Source of the DNA: Puffinus mauretanicus
Lineage: Eukaryota; Chordata; Aves; Procellariiformes; Procellariidae
DNA: 64,000 bases
Assembly (NCBI GenBank): GCA_023333565.1
Contig: JAJKFH010001182.1
Location: 62,001-126,000 of the forward strand
Direction of reading: 5' to 3'
In this document: positions 27,003-38,800 of the stretch, piece by piece
How the letters are laid out: each line of letters begins with the position of its first letter
How positions within the stretch are numbered: the stretch's first letter is position 1
The notes under the pieces: generated by a model
Seen by the model: only the letters and a program-made list of their open reading frames with translations
Told to the model about the DNA's origin: nothing
Databases searched by the model: none
Program-made: the position numbers and the translations under genes

Positions 27003-27218
27003 TTCACATCCTGACGCAGGAGAAGCATGGAGGCCTGGCATGAAGTGGCCTCTGAACGATAAATATTAAAAAAAATGAAGACGCTAATTAAATAAGAGCT
27101 CTTACCTATTACAAAGCATAGCTAGGAGATACAATTTAGTCGGCAAATACTATGGGTTAAGGGCACCTCTGCTTGCAAGCACTTTTTTGACCATCAATCC
27201 AAATTTAAATCTGAACAT
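27003..27218. repeat. Unrecognised duplicated segment, copy B
   Basis: Partner of copy A, about 1.77 kb downstream in the same orientation. Its best-conserved core is 27112-27150. Spacing between blocks changes by fewer than 20 bases over about 215 bases, so the similarity is collinear rather than patchy. The CTAATTA core is at 27084-27090. Similarity may extend slightly upstream (about 26955) but fades there. Confidence 0.75.
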
Positions 27219-30200
27219 GTACTATTTTAGAGACCACGTCCCACACATACACAGTACGTTCTCTCAAGTACGCAAGTGCCAGGCTCCAGAACTTACACCC
27301 CTTAGACCTATGCAACAAAAACAGCCTTGACAAAACAAAAAAGGAGCCCCACATGCTCACACCAACATGAACCTGGGCTGCAGTTAACACACCAGCAAAG
27401 CACTCGGGGAAACACGGGCTGCTTAGAAATGCCGTCACAGCCATCCCTGGCACACTGGCTTGAAGCAGCAACGGGACTGAATGCACTTCCAGCTGCATGG
27501 ATTCCTAGCATTCCCAAAAATTAGGTTTCTAAAGCTAGAACAAGAGAAGACTTGTACCTTTAAGTTTAATTAACTCTAGAATAAGACATATTTTCAAACA
27601 GAACTATAACATCATTGATACTGTGCAGTGATGCAAGATGCATTTAACAACAGTAAGTTGTCTGAGCAAATTGAATGCTGCCCTCCGCTCCTCCAGCAAA
27701 TTTCTAATCTCTGTCTGATGCGGCAGCTGTCAGAGTCCCAGGAGGTTTTCAGTGACCACATTTTTAAACCTAGCCACTTCTGGTCCCATGTACCACAAAG
27801 CAAAGCATTGCTAAACCTTTACCATTTACTGCAGAAGTGCTTCAAAACTAAATACGTTTGCCTCCTCAGGTATTTTTTTAAGTGATCTTAAAGATCAGTC
27901 TCCACTATTGAAATCTAGCACAAGCACGAGGCCTAACAAAGTTCTTAACAGATAATCATCAAGCCAGTAAAAGCAGCTGACTTCATTCTTTTTATTCCTC
28001 CACCTCCTCCGTTAGGAATGGAGAACTACCAAGAAACTTCACGATACAGCTGCTGCACTGCTAATGTAAGACGTTTGCATATCACAAACTACAGTACAGC
28101 ACCTTTGTTTGATGAACACATGTGAATAACATTTACTAAATATATTTAGAAATAATACTTAAATTTATACTCAATAGTACTCAATTTAATTCATGCTGAA
28201 GCTCTCTGTGGAGCAGCAGAGATGCTGTTCTTCAAAATGTGACTCTTCCCAGTGCACTTCATCCATTTCTGAAGTGTAGCCTATCATCACAAAGAGCAGT
28301 GTTTCCCCAATATTTAAAACCCATTTTGGCACACCAGACTTACAAGCAAAATGCTACAAAATTCATTAAAATATTAGTATGTACTATCATATGCTTAACT
28401 ATGACTAGCTGCAGCCAGCATCAGTGAATTTGAAGTTCCTTCTTCATAGGAGTGGACAATAAAGCAAATATATCCATCGTTCACACATTTCTGAAAGAGG
28501 AAAACAATAAACTATTTACCAGGTATCTTCAGTATATATTACTTCAGTATTCATTACTCAAGGTTATAAGATCATCCCCATCAGAAATCCTTGTTTCATA
28601 TACTAACTTTCTCCCAAAACAGAAGGGGCTGAAGGCTGAATCTCTGTGGCCACAGCCCTACATATTTCACAAATCTGTGGCTGCAAAATGTATCAGCATT
28701 TTTGTTCCAAAAGCCAAGCACTCATTTTACAAAATATTCACCAGTTGTGTAAACAAAGGACCATATATTTAGGTAGTATTATGCTTTGGAAACCGAAAAA
28801 AGTCTGAACAGACATCTCAAGAGTACATCATTTCTGGAGTCTTATAAAAAACCTAAAACACCAAAAATACTGCCTATTTTATTGTTGATTATTGTATTTA
28901 AAAAAACCCTCACATACCTTATCTAAACATCTTTATCCTCTTGTACCACGCTGCTTCCCCTTTCCATCCCAGGCAGCAAAAGCCCCAGTTCCCTAAACCA
29001 CCAACTTCACTGACAACTTGTGAAACAGTGTAAGCGATAGAAAAATAATGATACTCAGGAAGCAGCTGAGCGTGTCGTAAGGAATACGGTGGCAAAGAGA
29101 GCAGTTACCTCGTTTTTGTACTGAAGTTCTTTAAAGTTAGGCACTTCAGGATAATTTAGTTCATTATGTCAGTATACAAAGCCACTCAGGCGTTTTGTTT
29201 TGGTGTTTAATCTCTACCTACAATCATACAAGTAACTGAACAGACATCACAGCAAATAGAAAATGGGCAAAGAAAATGAAGAGTATTTCCAACACGTAAT
29301 TCAAGGCCCTGATGGGAAGCTTAAAACCACCCACGAACGCTGGGACACATCGCACCAGACAGCACGAGCCACTGGCAGCAAGCGCATCTTCAGCACCCCG
29401 GCTGCTGAGAGGCGGCGCGGTCCCTCCCGGCCACAACCTGCCTGCCGCGCCGCGGGACGGGGCAAGGGAAGCCCACACGCCACTCCAAAAACGGGGCAAC
29501 AACATACAGGTTTGAGGCCAGAATGGGCTTTTTCCTTCAAGCAAGGGCTGAAGTCAAAAGGGTAAACATAAAAGGAGAAACAGAATTAAGTTTAAAAGGA
29601 AGAAACAGTTAAGGGCTGGCATTGCGATACAGCTTCGCCATGAGTTATTCGGGCGCAGGCGAGGAGAGCACCTTGCACCTGTAAAGATTAAGCTGAACTT
29701 TCATACCTGCAGCTTCTCACTTACTAAGCGAAATGCAAGCTGGTGACTCACAGACAGACAAGGAAGGCTGCTACAAAGGACTTTTTAGTGGCAGTGAGCA
29801 GATATGCAAGCCACTAAATAGTAAAACTCACAGCGGGGTGGGCAGAGGCTGGAACTAGTCTGTCCGTTTCTCCGAGATCAGGCGTTGCGGCAGAGCAGAT
29901 ACAACTGCAGCTTCCAGCTGTTGAGGCTATTACTAGTGCCACATGTGAAAAGGTATGACTGTAATCGCATTTAACTTGGCAGAATCCAGAAATAGAAAAC
30001 CAAACATAAATACTTACATATGCATGTGCATGTGCTGTACGTACGTATAATACAATGCATGATGCTAGGGGGAATCGCCTAGGGAAGCATCTAAAGGGAC
30101 AGAGGTAAATGCCTATAGGTATGTAACCAGCATTGAGGGAATACACAGCAATTCTTCAAGGCGATCTTCAATTGTGATATTTCCATGTAGAAAAAGAAAT

Positions 30201-33200
30201 GTGTGATAAAAACCTCACAAAGATGTACTCATTTCACTTTAAATAAATTGTATCAATTTCCACGATTTAAATTGTTCACTGATCTAGAATCAAAAGCTTT
30301 GGACAACTTCTGTGAAGATTATTCTGGATTTCACAAAGTCTTTCAAACACATCATACTACATGTGGCTTTCAAATCAAATACACCACAACCCAGAATTTA
30401 TTTTGCATGGAGACCGATGCACTACAGAAGAGAGTCATGACCACAGAGTATTCCTATAGCAAGGCTACCCAAAGCACCAGTCCAACGCCGGTTTTGTCCT
30501 CAGGCTTTCAGGCTTACATCCCTTCATCCTTCTGCAGCTAGATATCATCTATTCTCATTCCTTCGGCAATGGCAACAAATAAATTTAAGTGATCAAGTTT
30601 CCTTAGGACTAGAAGTCAAGGAGGTGTAAATACCCATGCGACCTTAATCCCTGCCACTGTGAAAAATAAACAACCCATCCAGCTCAAGATGAGTGCCACC
30701 AAAACTCTGTGTTTTCCATTTAAGAAAAATTATAGGTTTTGATTTGAACCCATTTTCAAAAGCAGGCTCAAAGGATGAGACCATTCAAGGAAGCTTAACT
30801 GTGATAGCTCCTTTACGATAAATCTCAACGATCTTGCCATAAAGCAAAGACATAAGCACATCACAGAGATGTTTTATATTTTATATACGATGATTAGCCA
30901 CAAAGCTATCAGATTTGAGTAAAGGAAGAGTTATCTACAGCTGCGGTGAAGTTCTTGGAGGACTACAGACTGTCTTAAGCCCTATGTCTCCCACTAGCAC
31001 AGGTAAGGGAAAACATTGCTTTCGCTCAACTACTACCAGGAGAAAAGTTTCATTCTTCCATGCAACTTTCACAACAATTTCTTTGTTATCTCTGAAACAG
31101 ATCTTGTTCTTGCTTCAGCTTTCTCTGAGCAACGCCGGTCGCTATTGGCACTCGTTCACATCCAACAATACAGCAGCTCTGGCAGAGCACATCTCAAGTG
31201 CTTCATCCAAGGTAGCCACCGCGTGGGGGGTCATGCGGACTTTGCTCCCCTAGAGTTCAATGAGGGGGGTTGATTATAAAGCAGAGTTCGTGCTAAGAAA
31301 GTCTGGAATAAACTACTTTGTATGGATAACTGAGAACTATTTTACCTACTTTAATAAGCTACTACTGATAATTTTATGTTACTACCTTTGACTTCTACTC
31401 TTATTTAAAAAGCCATTTTTATTTGAAAGTTTTTACTTGGAAGAACTTGGACACTATTCTGAGCTCCCAACAGATAATGTTTATACTGCTGAACTTCTTT
31501 ATTCAGTGAAAAATGAAAAAGCAGCTCAACATCAGATGTTAAATTGGGGCAGTACACATTCACAAGCATTAGAGCAGTTAGCCCTCATTTTCTGGGTGAG
31601 AAACACAGCCTTGCCACTATGCAGAAAGTGCACATTCTTTTTAATTTCTTGTGCATTTCATAGATTTTGTGTATAATTTGAAAGGTGCCTTGTTGCACTT
31701 AGAAATATGCAAACTCCGACAAGATGAAGTGTCTCGAAGCTTTATTTAAGGGGGGGAAGAAAAAACCACGCTCTCTTTCTCAGACTGCGAAACACCCGCG
31801 CACAACGTACTCCCGGCCCTAAGTCAGTGCCAGGCTCTAACGCGAGGCCGCGCTCCCTCTGTCAGCAGAAAAGTCCGCCGCCAATCTGTGCTCATCGCCG
31901 GAGCGATGCTCTTCCTCTGCCGGGGCCCTCGGCTCACGCAGGCTTCGCTCCCAGCCCTGCGCCCGCACCTACAGCAGGTCCCCGGCCCTCAGAGCATGAG
32001 CAAACCAACAGCTCCCGAACTGGGGGGGGGAAGAAGAAAAAAAAAATCCTTCTTCGAGCTGAGTCGTGGGTAAGTGGTGATAAACGAGGCAAAACGGGGC
32101 TGCACACCTCAACCAGATCAGTTTTAGCCTTGACACCCAATGGCTGCCAGTAACTAAACCTGAAAAAGTGTTTAAGAAACATTGCATTTTTCTGGCTAAA
32201 GTGGTAAAGCCTGCAAGCGTAAAACTTTCTGAGCAGCCTGGCAGTGACGCAGCCAAAGGAAGGGATTAGGGCAACATGTGTCCAGTGCAGAACACAGTAA
32301 CTACTTAATTATGGTAGGAGAGTACATGTGTATTTACCCTGCAGTGGCAGGGTACCTACTGCACTCTACCAGAGGGTATCACAGCCAAAAAACATACCGG
32401 GAACGGCTGTCCCTGTCACAGCGGAGGTATGTAGGCAGAGGAAGAGCTCGCTCTGTCAGAAAGAGGAGTGCGAGACTTCTTTTTTGCTGAAGCACTACAG
32501 GAAGAGCAGCAATAAAATAGGAAGCACCTAATAAGTGCTAACACAGCTAGCAGAGTTTCTTATTTGCTTGCTTGAATTTGGGAGTTCTTTGCTTTGATTT
32601 TATTTTGGTTTGTTTGGTTTTCAGTTCTCTTCTACTCATTCTGAAATTGATGTATCTTGCTTTATTCAAGGAGACTGAAATACCAGTGGAAAAAAAACCA
32701 GCATTTTCAAGTGACAAGTTACCTTATTTAAAAGTTGCCAGCTATCAATCATTTCACTCCTATTAAGGGTTTTCATGAAAGATGTCTTCAGACAATTATC
32801 CTTTAAATTTTTTAGTCAAACACATCGATAGAAACTAACAAATTACTTTTAAAAGCCTTAAAAGCCTTCAGCTAAAAATGAGTTTAAGATTAATCTGTAT
32901 TTCCTTAGCAGGATGTTGCTTACCTCTAAAAAAAATAAATTTACAAAAATCTGATGTAACAAACATTCCTAGCTATGCAATTAAAAATACATAAATACAC
33001 GATTTGAGTCGACACTTTCTTTTTTAAAAAAGGCAATTAATACAGATACTAGAAAGCGAAGCCAAGAGTTTGGCGGGCCCCAATTGGACTGAAGTCACGA
33101 ACACACGAGGACGTGCTGATACCATGCTAGGTGCATGCACCTCACACATTTATTGCCATCATTTAATCCCTCGCAGGGTGGAGGAGGCTCTGCCTTTACG

Positions 33201-33800
33201 CAGATGGCTAAAGCTTATTCTGACAACGCTCTCACGCAACAGTGCCACGAAATTACGCACCCTACCTCCGCCGCGAGCAGGGGCATAGGTGGGTGACACT
33301 TTCTCAACAGAGGCCTCGGAAGAAGAGGATTTGTTCGCAGTGACATTAAGCGTTTGCCACCCACAGGGATGCACAGCTGGAGGGTACCACGGGCCCCGCG
33401 CTCCCACCGCCACAGTGGGCAAGGGCTGGTGTGGCCACACAGCCCCACGCGAAGCGATGCCAGGCTCAGGGCTACCTGCCTGGGAGGGTGGCCAGTGCCT
33501 GGGGGACCTGGCGAGCGGGTCCCCCCGGGGACCTGGGGGCGAGGCAGCGCTCCGGCAGCTGGGCTTACGGCCTGGCTCTGAGCAGCACCGGCCGCTCGGC
33601 TACAGCCTGTGGAAAACCCTAACACCAACAGGTTACTGCTACCAGCCTGCTACGGCTACAGAGAGTGCGCTGCAAGAGGAAACTCTGTCCCACTATTTAA
33701 CAGCAGAAAGACGCTCCCACAATCCAAGTTTAACAAAGCCATCAAGACAAATACAGCGGCTTACTCATTAAACACACGGTATTTTTGCAACCCTTGTCCT
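27219..33800. other. FOXO1 intron 1 stretch proximal to exon 1, no recognisable genes
   Basis: About 6.6 kb between duplicated segment B and the CpG island. AT-rich until about 31.7 kb, then with more CpG towards the island. Local GC-rich patches near 29.3-29.5 kb and 31.8-32.0 kb generate short open frames on several strands at once, which signals composition rather than coding. No repeat family was recognised. Confidence 0.6.
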
Positions 33801-34392
33801 GCCTCCGCTCTTTCCCCATCCCTGTTTGCTTCTGCTCCCTCTCCGCCGCCCGACGGCAAACCCCGCCGCGCCGGGGCGGCTGCCGGCACGGCACCCCCCC
33901 GCCCCGGGCCGGGCAGTCCCGGGGGCTGCGCCCGACGGCCCCCCCCCCACGACAAGGGTGTTGAACCCCGGCCCCGGCCGGCCGCCCCGGGGGAGCCGGA
34001 GGCGGCGGCGCTCCCGCCGGGTTTGCCCGGGGACGGCGCCGTGACACGGCGTGAACTTTTGCTTTCGGCGGGGCAGGGCGGGAGCGGGGGGGGAGGCGGA
34101 GAGCGGCGACCGGGTGGGGGGGGCGGCCCCGGCCCCTCCTGCGCCCCACCAGGAGGAGGGCAGAAACGCTTTTTTTCCCCTAGGATTTTTCCCTTAGGAA
34201 GGGTGAAATAAGTAAAATTTTAAGGGCGGGGGGGGAAAGAGCATGGAGCCGGAGCGCTGCAAACCGTGCGGCGGGCAGCGAGCAGCCCCGGGGGGGCAGC
34301 GTGCCCAGCCGTTTGCAGCGCCGCGGCTCCCGGCCCGGGCGGCAGTCCCGCGGCGGAGCCTCCCGGGACCCCCTCGGACCCCACCACCCGCC

Positions 34393-34401
34393 CCTCACCT
34401 T
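34393..34401 (-). other. FOXO1: FOXO1 exon 1 / intron 1 splice donor
   Basis: On the minus strand the sequence reads TGG AAG|GTGAGG, with the intron starting at 34398. The position inside the forkhead domain, directly after the GWK residues, is the exon 1/2 boundary known for FOXO1 genes. The reading frame beyond it contains no forkhead sequence, which confirms that the exon ends here. Confidence 0.95.
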
Positions 34402-35004
34402 CCAGCCAGCCGAGCTGTTGCTGTCGCCCTTATCCTTGAAGTAGGGAACGCTCTTGACCATCCACTCGTAGATCTGGGAGAGGGTGAGCCGCTTCTCGGG
34501 GGAGCTCTCGATGGCCTTGGTGATGAGGTCCGCGTAGGACAGGTTGCCCCAGGCGTTGCGCCGCGACGAGCTGCTCTTGCGGGGCTGCCCGGCCACGGGG
34601 CCCGGCGACAGTCCGGCCACGGGCGGCGGCACCGGCGGCACCGGCGGCGGTCCCGGCGGGTGGAGGCGGCAGCCGGCCTCGGGCGCCGAGAAGTCCCCGC
34701 AGCGGCAGGCGGCCGCCTCCGGGGGGGCGGCGGCGGGGGGCAGCGGCGCGAAGTCCTCGCTCTCCTCTAGCAGGCTGAGGTTGCTGATGAAGTCGGCGCT
34801 GAGCCCTCCCGAGGCGGCGGCACCGGCACCGGCCGCGGCCCCGGCCGCCCCCTCGGGCTGCCCGCCGCACGACGGCGCCGGGCTGGAGGTGGCCGAGCTG
34901 GGGGTGTTGAACTCCGGCCGCGGCAGCGGCCAGGTGCAAGAGCGGGGCCGCGGCAGCGGCTCGAAGTCGGGGTCGATGTCCACCAGCTGCGGTGCCTCGG
35001 CCAT
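34399..35004 (-). CDS. FOXO1: FOXO1 forkhead transcription factor, coding exon 1 (partial gene)
   Basis: FOXO1 is a nuclear/cytoplasmic shuttling transcription factor that is inhibited by insulin-PI3K-AKT signalling. This exon encodes 202 residues. The start ATG (35004-35002) sits in a strong Kozak context (GCCATGG). The N-terminus carries the conserved [14 protein letters not shown] block, with Thr24 as the first AKT phosphorylation and 14-3-3 docking site. Residues 70-85 hold the conserved [16 protein letters not shown] block. Residues 50-140 are Ala/Gly/Pro-rich linker. The forkhead domain begins near residue 148 ([19 protein letters not shown]) and runs through helices H1 and H2 and the FOXO-type [11 protein letters not shown] turn. 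The exon ends after Lys202 in phase 0 at a consensus donor (AAG|GTGAGG). Recognition helix H3, the second AKT site, the NLS, the NES and the transactivation domain should be in later exons, beyond position 1. Human exon 1 is slightly longer, mainly from alanine expansion (from memory). Identity to FOXO1 rather than FOXO3/4/6 rests on the N-terminal sequence and on MRPS31 synteny. Confidence 0.97.
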
Positions 35005-35063
35005 GGCGGGGCCGGGGCGGGAGCGCGGCGGCGGCGGCGGTGGCAGCAGCGGGGCGGCTGGGC

Positions 35064-35081
35064 TCAGCGCCGCCGCCCCAT
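35064..35081 (-). other. Short upstream ORF in the FOXO1 leader (5 codons, MGRRR)
   Basis: An ATG at 35081-35079 is followed by four codons and TGA at 35066-35064. It ends 59 bases before the FOXO1 ATG and is in a different frame. Its start context is mediocre: T at -3, G at +4. If the transcript starts upstream of 35081 it would be scanned first and could dampen or tune FOXO1 translation. The sequence is certain; function is inferred. Confidence 0.5.
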
Positions 35082-35271
35082 GCAGGCTCCGGGCGCGGAC
35101 CGGCGCGGCCCCGACGGCGCGGCCGCCAACTCCCCTCGCGGCTCCGGCCCCGCCGCCCTGCCCCTGCCCGGCTCCCGGCTCCCTGCCCTCCGCGGCGGCA
35201 GCAACAGCAGCGACCCGGCCGCCCGGCGCGCACCGACTGGAGCGACCGCCCCGCGCGGGCCCGCCTCCAGC

Positions 35272-35294
35272 CTTCCTCCTCCTCCTCCTCCTCC
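35272..35294. repeat. (CCT)n tract in FOXO1 leader/promoter
   Basis: About seven CCT units on the plus strand, read as GGA/AGG repeats in the FOXO1 sense direction. Such purine tracts are common in CpG-island promoters and leaders. Confidence 0.9.
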
Positions 35295-35321
35295 CGGCGA
35301 AGAGGGACGGCCCGCGCCGCG

Positions 35322-35326
35322 CCAAT
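35322..35326 (+). promoter_or_regulatory. CCAAT box (possible NF-Y site)
   Basis: GCCAATGG lies about 320 bases upstream of the FOXO1 start codon. On the gene's strand it reads CCATTGGC. NF-Y works in both orientations, and a single CCAAT box near the start site is common in CpG-island promoters. That it is used is inferred. Confidence 0.4.
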
Positions 35327-35842
35327 GGCAGCGCCGCGCCGCCCGCCCGCCTCCCGCCGCGGGGCCGGTTTGGTAGGAGGGTGCCGGTGCCCCCGTGCTG
35401 TTTCTGGGTGGTTTTTGTTCCCCGGCGGCGGAGGGGGGTGAGAAGCGGCGAGCGGCCGGCGGTGCCCCCCGCAGCCCCGGGCTGGGCGCCGCGGAGGGGC
35501 TGCGCAGGCGGTGCCGGAGCTCCCTCGCCCCGCCGGGGAGCGAGCGCCCTTCGGCCGCGGGGTGCGAGGGAAGTAACTGCTCGCACGGCGAGCTGCGGGG
35601 GGATTGCCACGGAAAATGCCTCCGCGAGTGTTTCTGCCTAGGTCGCTGCCGGCGGGGTCCTGCCACCCGCACCGACGGCCCCGGTGCCTGCCGCCCCCGG
35701 GGATCGGCGGAGGCCTGGGGGCATCCCCCGGCTGCACGGGCGGGGGGACGGGCGGCTGCCGCCCGTCTGCCCGCCCCGTGGGGACCCTGACAGCCCCCCG
35801 CGCCAGGGGGACGGGACCGGGGGCTGCGACAGCTGCCCCGTC

Positions 35843-35862
35843 TCCCTCCCTCCCTCCCTCCC
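35843..35862. repeat. (TCCC)n tetranucleotide tract
   Basis: Five tandem TCCC units at the upstream edge of the FOXO1 CpG island. The G-rich complement lies on the FOXO1 sense strand and could form a quadruplex; this is inferred from base composition only. Confidence 0.9.
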
Positions 35863-38800
35863 AGGCCGGCTCCTCGCCAGAAAGTGTCTGCGCCTCCCGA
35901 AGTGATAAACCTCCCCTTCGGCTGAGCGGGTTTTCGTACTGGGAGCTGGTGTTTTATTCCGTGGGCAGGCACGGGAACTCGGGATAATTTCATTTTAAGT
36001 CAACTATTAAACATACTTTATATCTTTCTCGGCAAACCCCAAGGCCACACAATTTATTAAGGCTTGTATTCCCCCTTTCCAAAGACATGCCACCTCTGCC
36101 TCCCGAGCCCATATGCATACAAAGAGATATATGTTTGAGGCAACACAGAAGTGTTATTCTGTTTAAAATTAAAAGGAAGATGTTTGCTTAAGCTAGGGAA
36201 ACGATCCCAGGGATGAGGCACGACTCAACACCTTGTTCAAACGGTCAAACCCTACTTTTTCGAAAATCTGTTTTGTTTTCAATAGGAGGAGTGCTTTTAA
36301 AAAACATACTTCAGACATGGCTTAGTAAGTCACAAAATTCACAACTAGCCGTGGCATTTGATGTTGCCTGTCAAAGAACCACTGGAGCGGGGTAACTGTC
36401 ACCGTTGAGCCAGCAAACCTGTTACTCTTCCCTCCTCTCTGCATCACGGCAGAGCGCGTTAATGTAATTTAAATGCGGTTCATTGTTCCTATAAAAATAT
36501 TTTCTGAAAATGAGTAACAATAATGAAGGAGAGAGAGTATAAGACTGGATTTAGGCCCACAGCATATAATTTAGTGACAGATCATACATCTACATACACA
36601 TGCTGTCTATTATGAAAACACTTTTTAAGACATGCGATGACACCTAACTATATAGTTAGTGCAACATACGCAAAAGTGCATAGTAACTGATCACATTTTA
36701 AAGCACTGTTTTTGTCATGTTTATTTTCCCAAATGCCAAAGGTGATTATATCTTACTATAGGTTGGCTGCTCGTCAAATTTCAGAGTTGCTTTGCCTTTA
36801 AGTCATTTCTATGTTTTCCAAATCCTGCAAAGGATTCAACCCACAAATTTATATTGTTTAGCCCACGGATTTTAGAAAACCCCCTTTTTTTTTTCAGTTT
36901 AAAAAAAAAAAAAAGCAAAATAGTCCCAGTTCAACCTAATAACTTGCATGCCACGTTTCAGCTTGGAACAGTTTTATCCGGCAGCGTTACACAACTCTGC
37001 TACAGTAGTTGCCCTGCAGTAAGGGAGAGCACCCTGCCTTGGAGAAGCAGAGATTATATAATGGTGAAAAGCAGCCAGGGACGCGCGGCGAATGGACATG
37101 TTTAAATGGGAGCCAAAACAAAAGAAGCGCCCGAGAACACTGCAACATTTTCTTTCTCTTTCCTTGGCGTCTGAAAAAAGTCTAAGAGCCAGACTGGCAC
37201 CTATCGTGCTAAAGGAAATGGATTTATTACCCAGGCTTTCTTCTAAGGATTTTTTTTTAAATCTTGCACTCCTTGCTTTTTTATTTTGTCGAAAGTAGAG
37301 ATGTTATTCCCTGACCTATATTGGTATACACAGATGTTGAAAAAAAAATAGCTTTCCTTTGTCAGATGCCAACTGTGAAAACTGGGAAGAAAGCTACTGC
37401 TGGGAAATTTTAGGAAGCCCTGGTGTGTTCGTAGTTCAGCCCGCCTCGTTTTGCAGGATAAGGGTTGTATTGCCCTTTCTTGGCCCTACATGGCGTTGCC
37501 GTTGCTCACCTCACCTTCTTGGTGGGGCTCTGCCACATTTGTGCCCCATGTCACTGATGTTCTTGCAGCTCAAACCTTAGCAGTGAATACAGAGAGCAGT
37601 TTGCAGTGAGGGGTGAGGGACATGGAGGTAGAGAGCATAAAACCAGAGCCTTCAAAATGCTGCATTTGCTTGGCATGTGGGGCCCCGTGACTCACAACGC
37701 AACAGGCAGAGCTTAGCTCTGCCGTGGGGATTTTGACTATTGCATGCTATCAGCTGGGCCCAGGTCTGCTGAGGGTGGGAGGAAGGATGAAGGCCGATGA
37801 GACGATGCTGTGCACTTTCCTGGGATGAGTAATCCAGGCAGTCTTCTCAGGCTTCGGCGGAACCACCTGGGTGAGTGAGTCCTTCTATAAGGTCCACGTG
37901 TACGTGATCCTCTGCTTTCCCCACAGGATTTCTTCTCTCCATGAAGTATTTGGGGATTGAATCCTTTCACGTCAATCAATTTTAGAGTCAAAGCAACGAA
38001 GTGACACACATGCCATGTAAAATATGAGGCCCACGCAAGCCTACACCGCTCTCTCAGTGCACCCCAACACCGTTGACCATCCTTAGGACATGCTGCCACA
38101 GATAAAACCATCCATTCGGCTGCTGAAGGGGGGCTTCCCCCTCCTAAAACAGCTCAGCACAGCGATGGCTCAGTACAAGAAATTTTACCGCATCTACAAA
38201 TGACAGCGTTAAGTTTATCTCATCTCCCACAATGCCGAAATGCTGATGGATGCACCACAATTCATTTTCTACTCCCACGGTCCTCCTCCTACACTCCACC
38301 TTTTCATTTCTCTACTCCTACTCCTGCTCCCATTTTCCACTCCTCTACAATACAGTATCTCCTATCATCCCTAACATCAACTTGTATTTTTTTCAAATTA
38401 AAGACCTAAAGATTGCCTTTTATCATCACTGGAATAAAGCGCAGCCTTCTATTCGTATTCTGGGTTTGAGGCAGCCAAAATAAAGGATCTATACTGTCTT
38501 TTTACTACAGTCTGTATAATTCACTCTCTGAGGTTTTGATCAAATTCAGCAGATTACATGAAGTTGAAAGCACTCGTACCCTGCGTACAGCTCTTTTTTC
38601 TACATGTATATGTGTGGTGAGAGAGTACAAACATTTTAACAGAACAAAAAGCAACGATGAAATGCTCCTGGTATCGTAAGAGCTGGGAGAAAGCTTCTTT
38701 TCTGAGGAAGGATGGAGGAGTTCAGCACCTCCAGTTTCCTCCCACATCCCTCAGAAGGGACCGACTTTGGTTTGTAGCCTGTGTTTCCGAGGAGCCCGGT

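Larger units (their letters stand above)
1..34398 (-). other. FOXO1: FOXO1 intron 1 (partial, at least 34.4 kb)
   Basis: This is the left 34.4 kb of the window. It follows the exon 1 donor on the minus strand and contains no sequence encoding the rest of the forkhead domain, so exon 2 lies beyond position 1. Long first introns are typical of FOXO1; in human this intron hosts the PAX3/PAX7-FOXO1 rhabdomyosarcoma breakpoints. Recognisable content is one CR1 LINE, an older CR1 piece, simple repeats and a pair of related unrecognised segments. No RNA gene or independent coding gene is evident. The open frames under 160 codons have no family resemblance that I can see. Confidence 0.9.
35005..35450 (-). 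promoter_or_regulatory. FOXO1: FOXO1 5' leader and probable core promoter
   Basis: The region directly upstream of the FOXO1 ATG is GC-rich, with several GC-box-like stretches, a CCT-rich tract and one CCAAT box. No TATA box is visible, which fits dispersed initiation in a CpG island. The transcription start cannot be located from sequence alone. The bounds given are the plausible leader/promoter interval, based on human FOXO1 leaders being a few hundred bases long. Confidence 0.55.
33800..35890. promoter_or_regulatory. FOXO1: CpG island over FOXO1 exon 1 and promoter
   Basis: Sequence composition changes abruptly from AT-rich to very GC-rich with dense CpG near 33830 and returns to AT-rich near 35900. 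The island covers the start of intron 1, the whole coding part of exon 1, the leader and the probable promoter. CpG-island promoters are usual for FOXO1. Boundaries are judged by eye. Confidence 0.9.

Noticed and set aside
33609..34211. A 200-codon plus-strand frame at the CpG-island edge
   Set aside because: GC-driven, Gly/Pro/Arg-rich, antisense to intron 1, with frames open on both strands at once.
1..34398. FOXO1 exon 2 (recognition helix, second AKT site)
   Set aside because: Searched for on the minus strand and not found. It must lie left of position 1.
34430..35737. A 435-codon minus-strand frame and a 365-codon plus-strand frame over the FOXO1 exon
   Set aside because: Stop-poor shadow frames caused by about 75% GC. 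Only the FOXO1 frame shows family conservation, a proper ATG and a splice donor.
35064..35993. A 309-codon minus-strand frame in the FOXO1 promoter
   Set aside because: Low-complexity Gly/Arg/Pro composition in the CpG island with no recognisable domain; a compositional artefact. Only its last five codons are noted, as a possible uORF.
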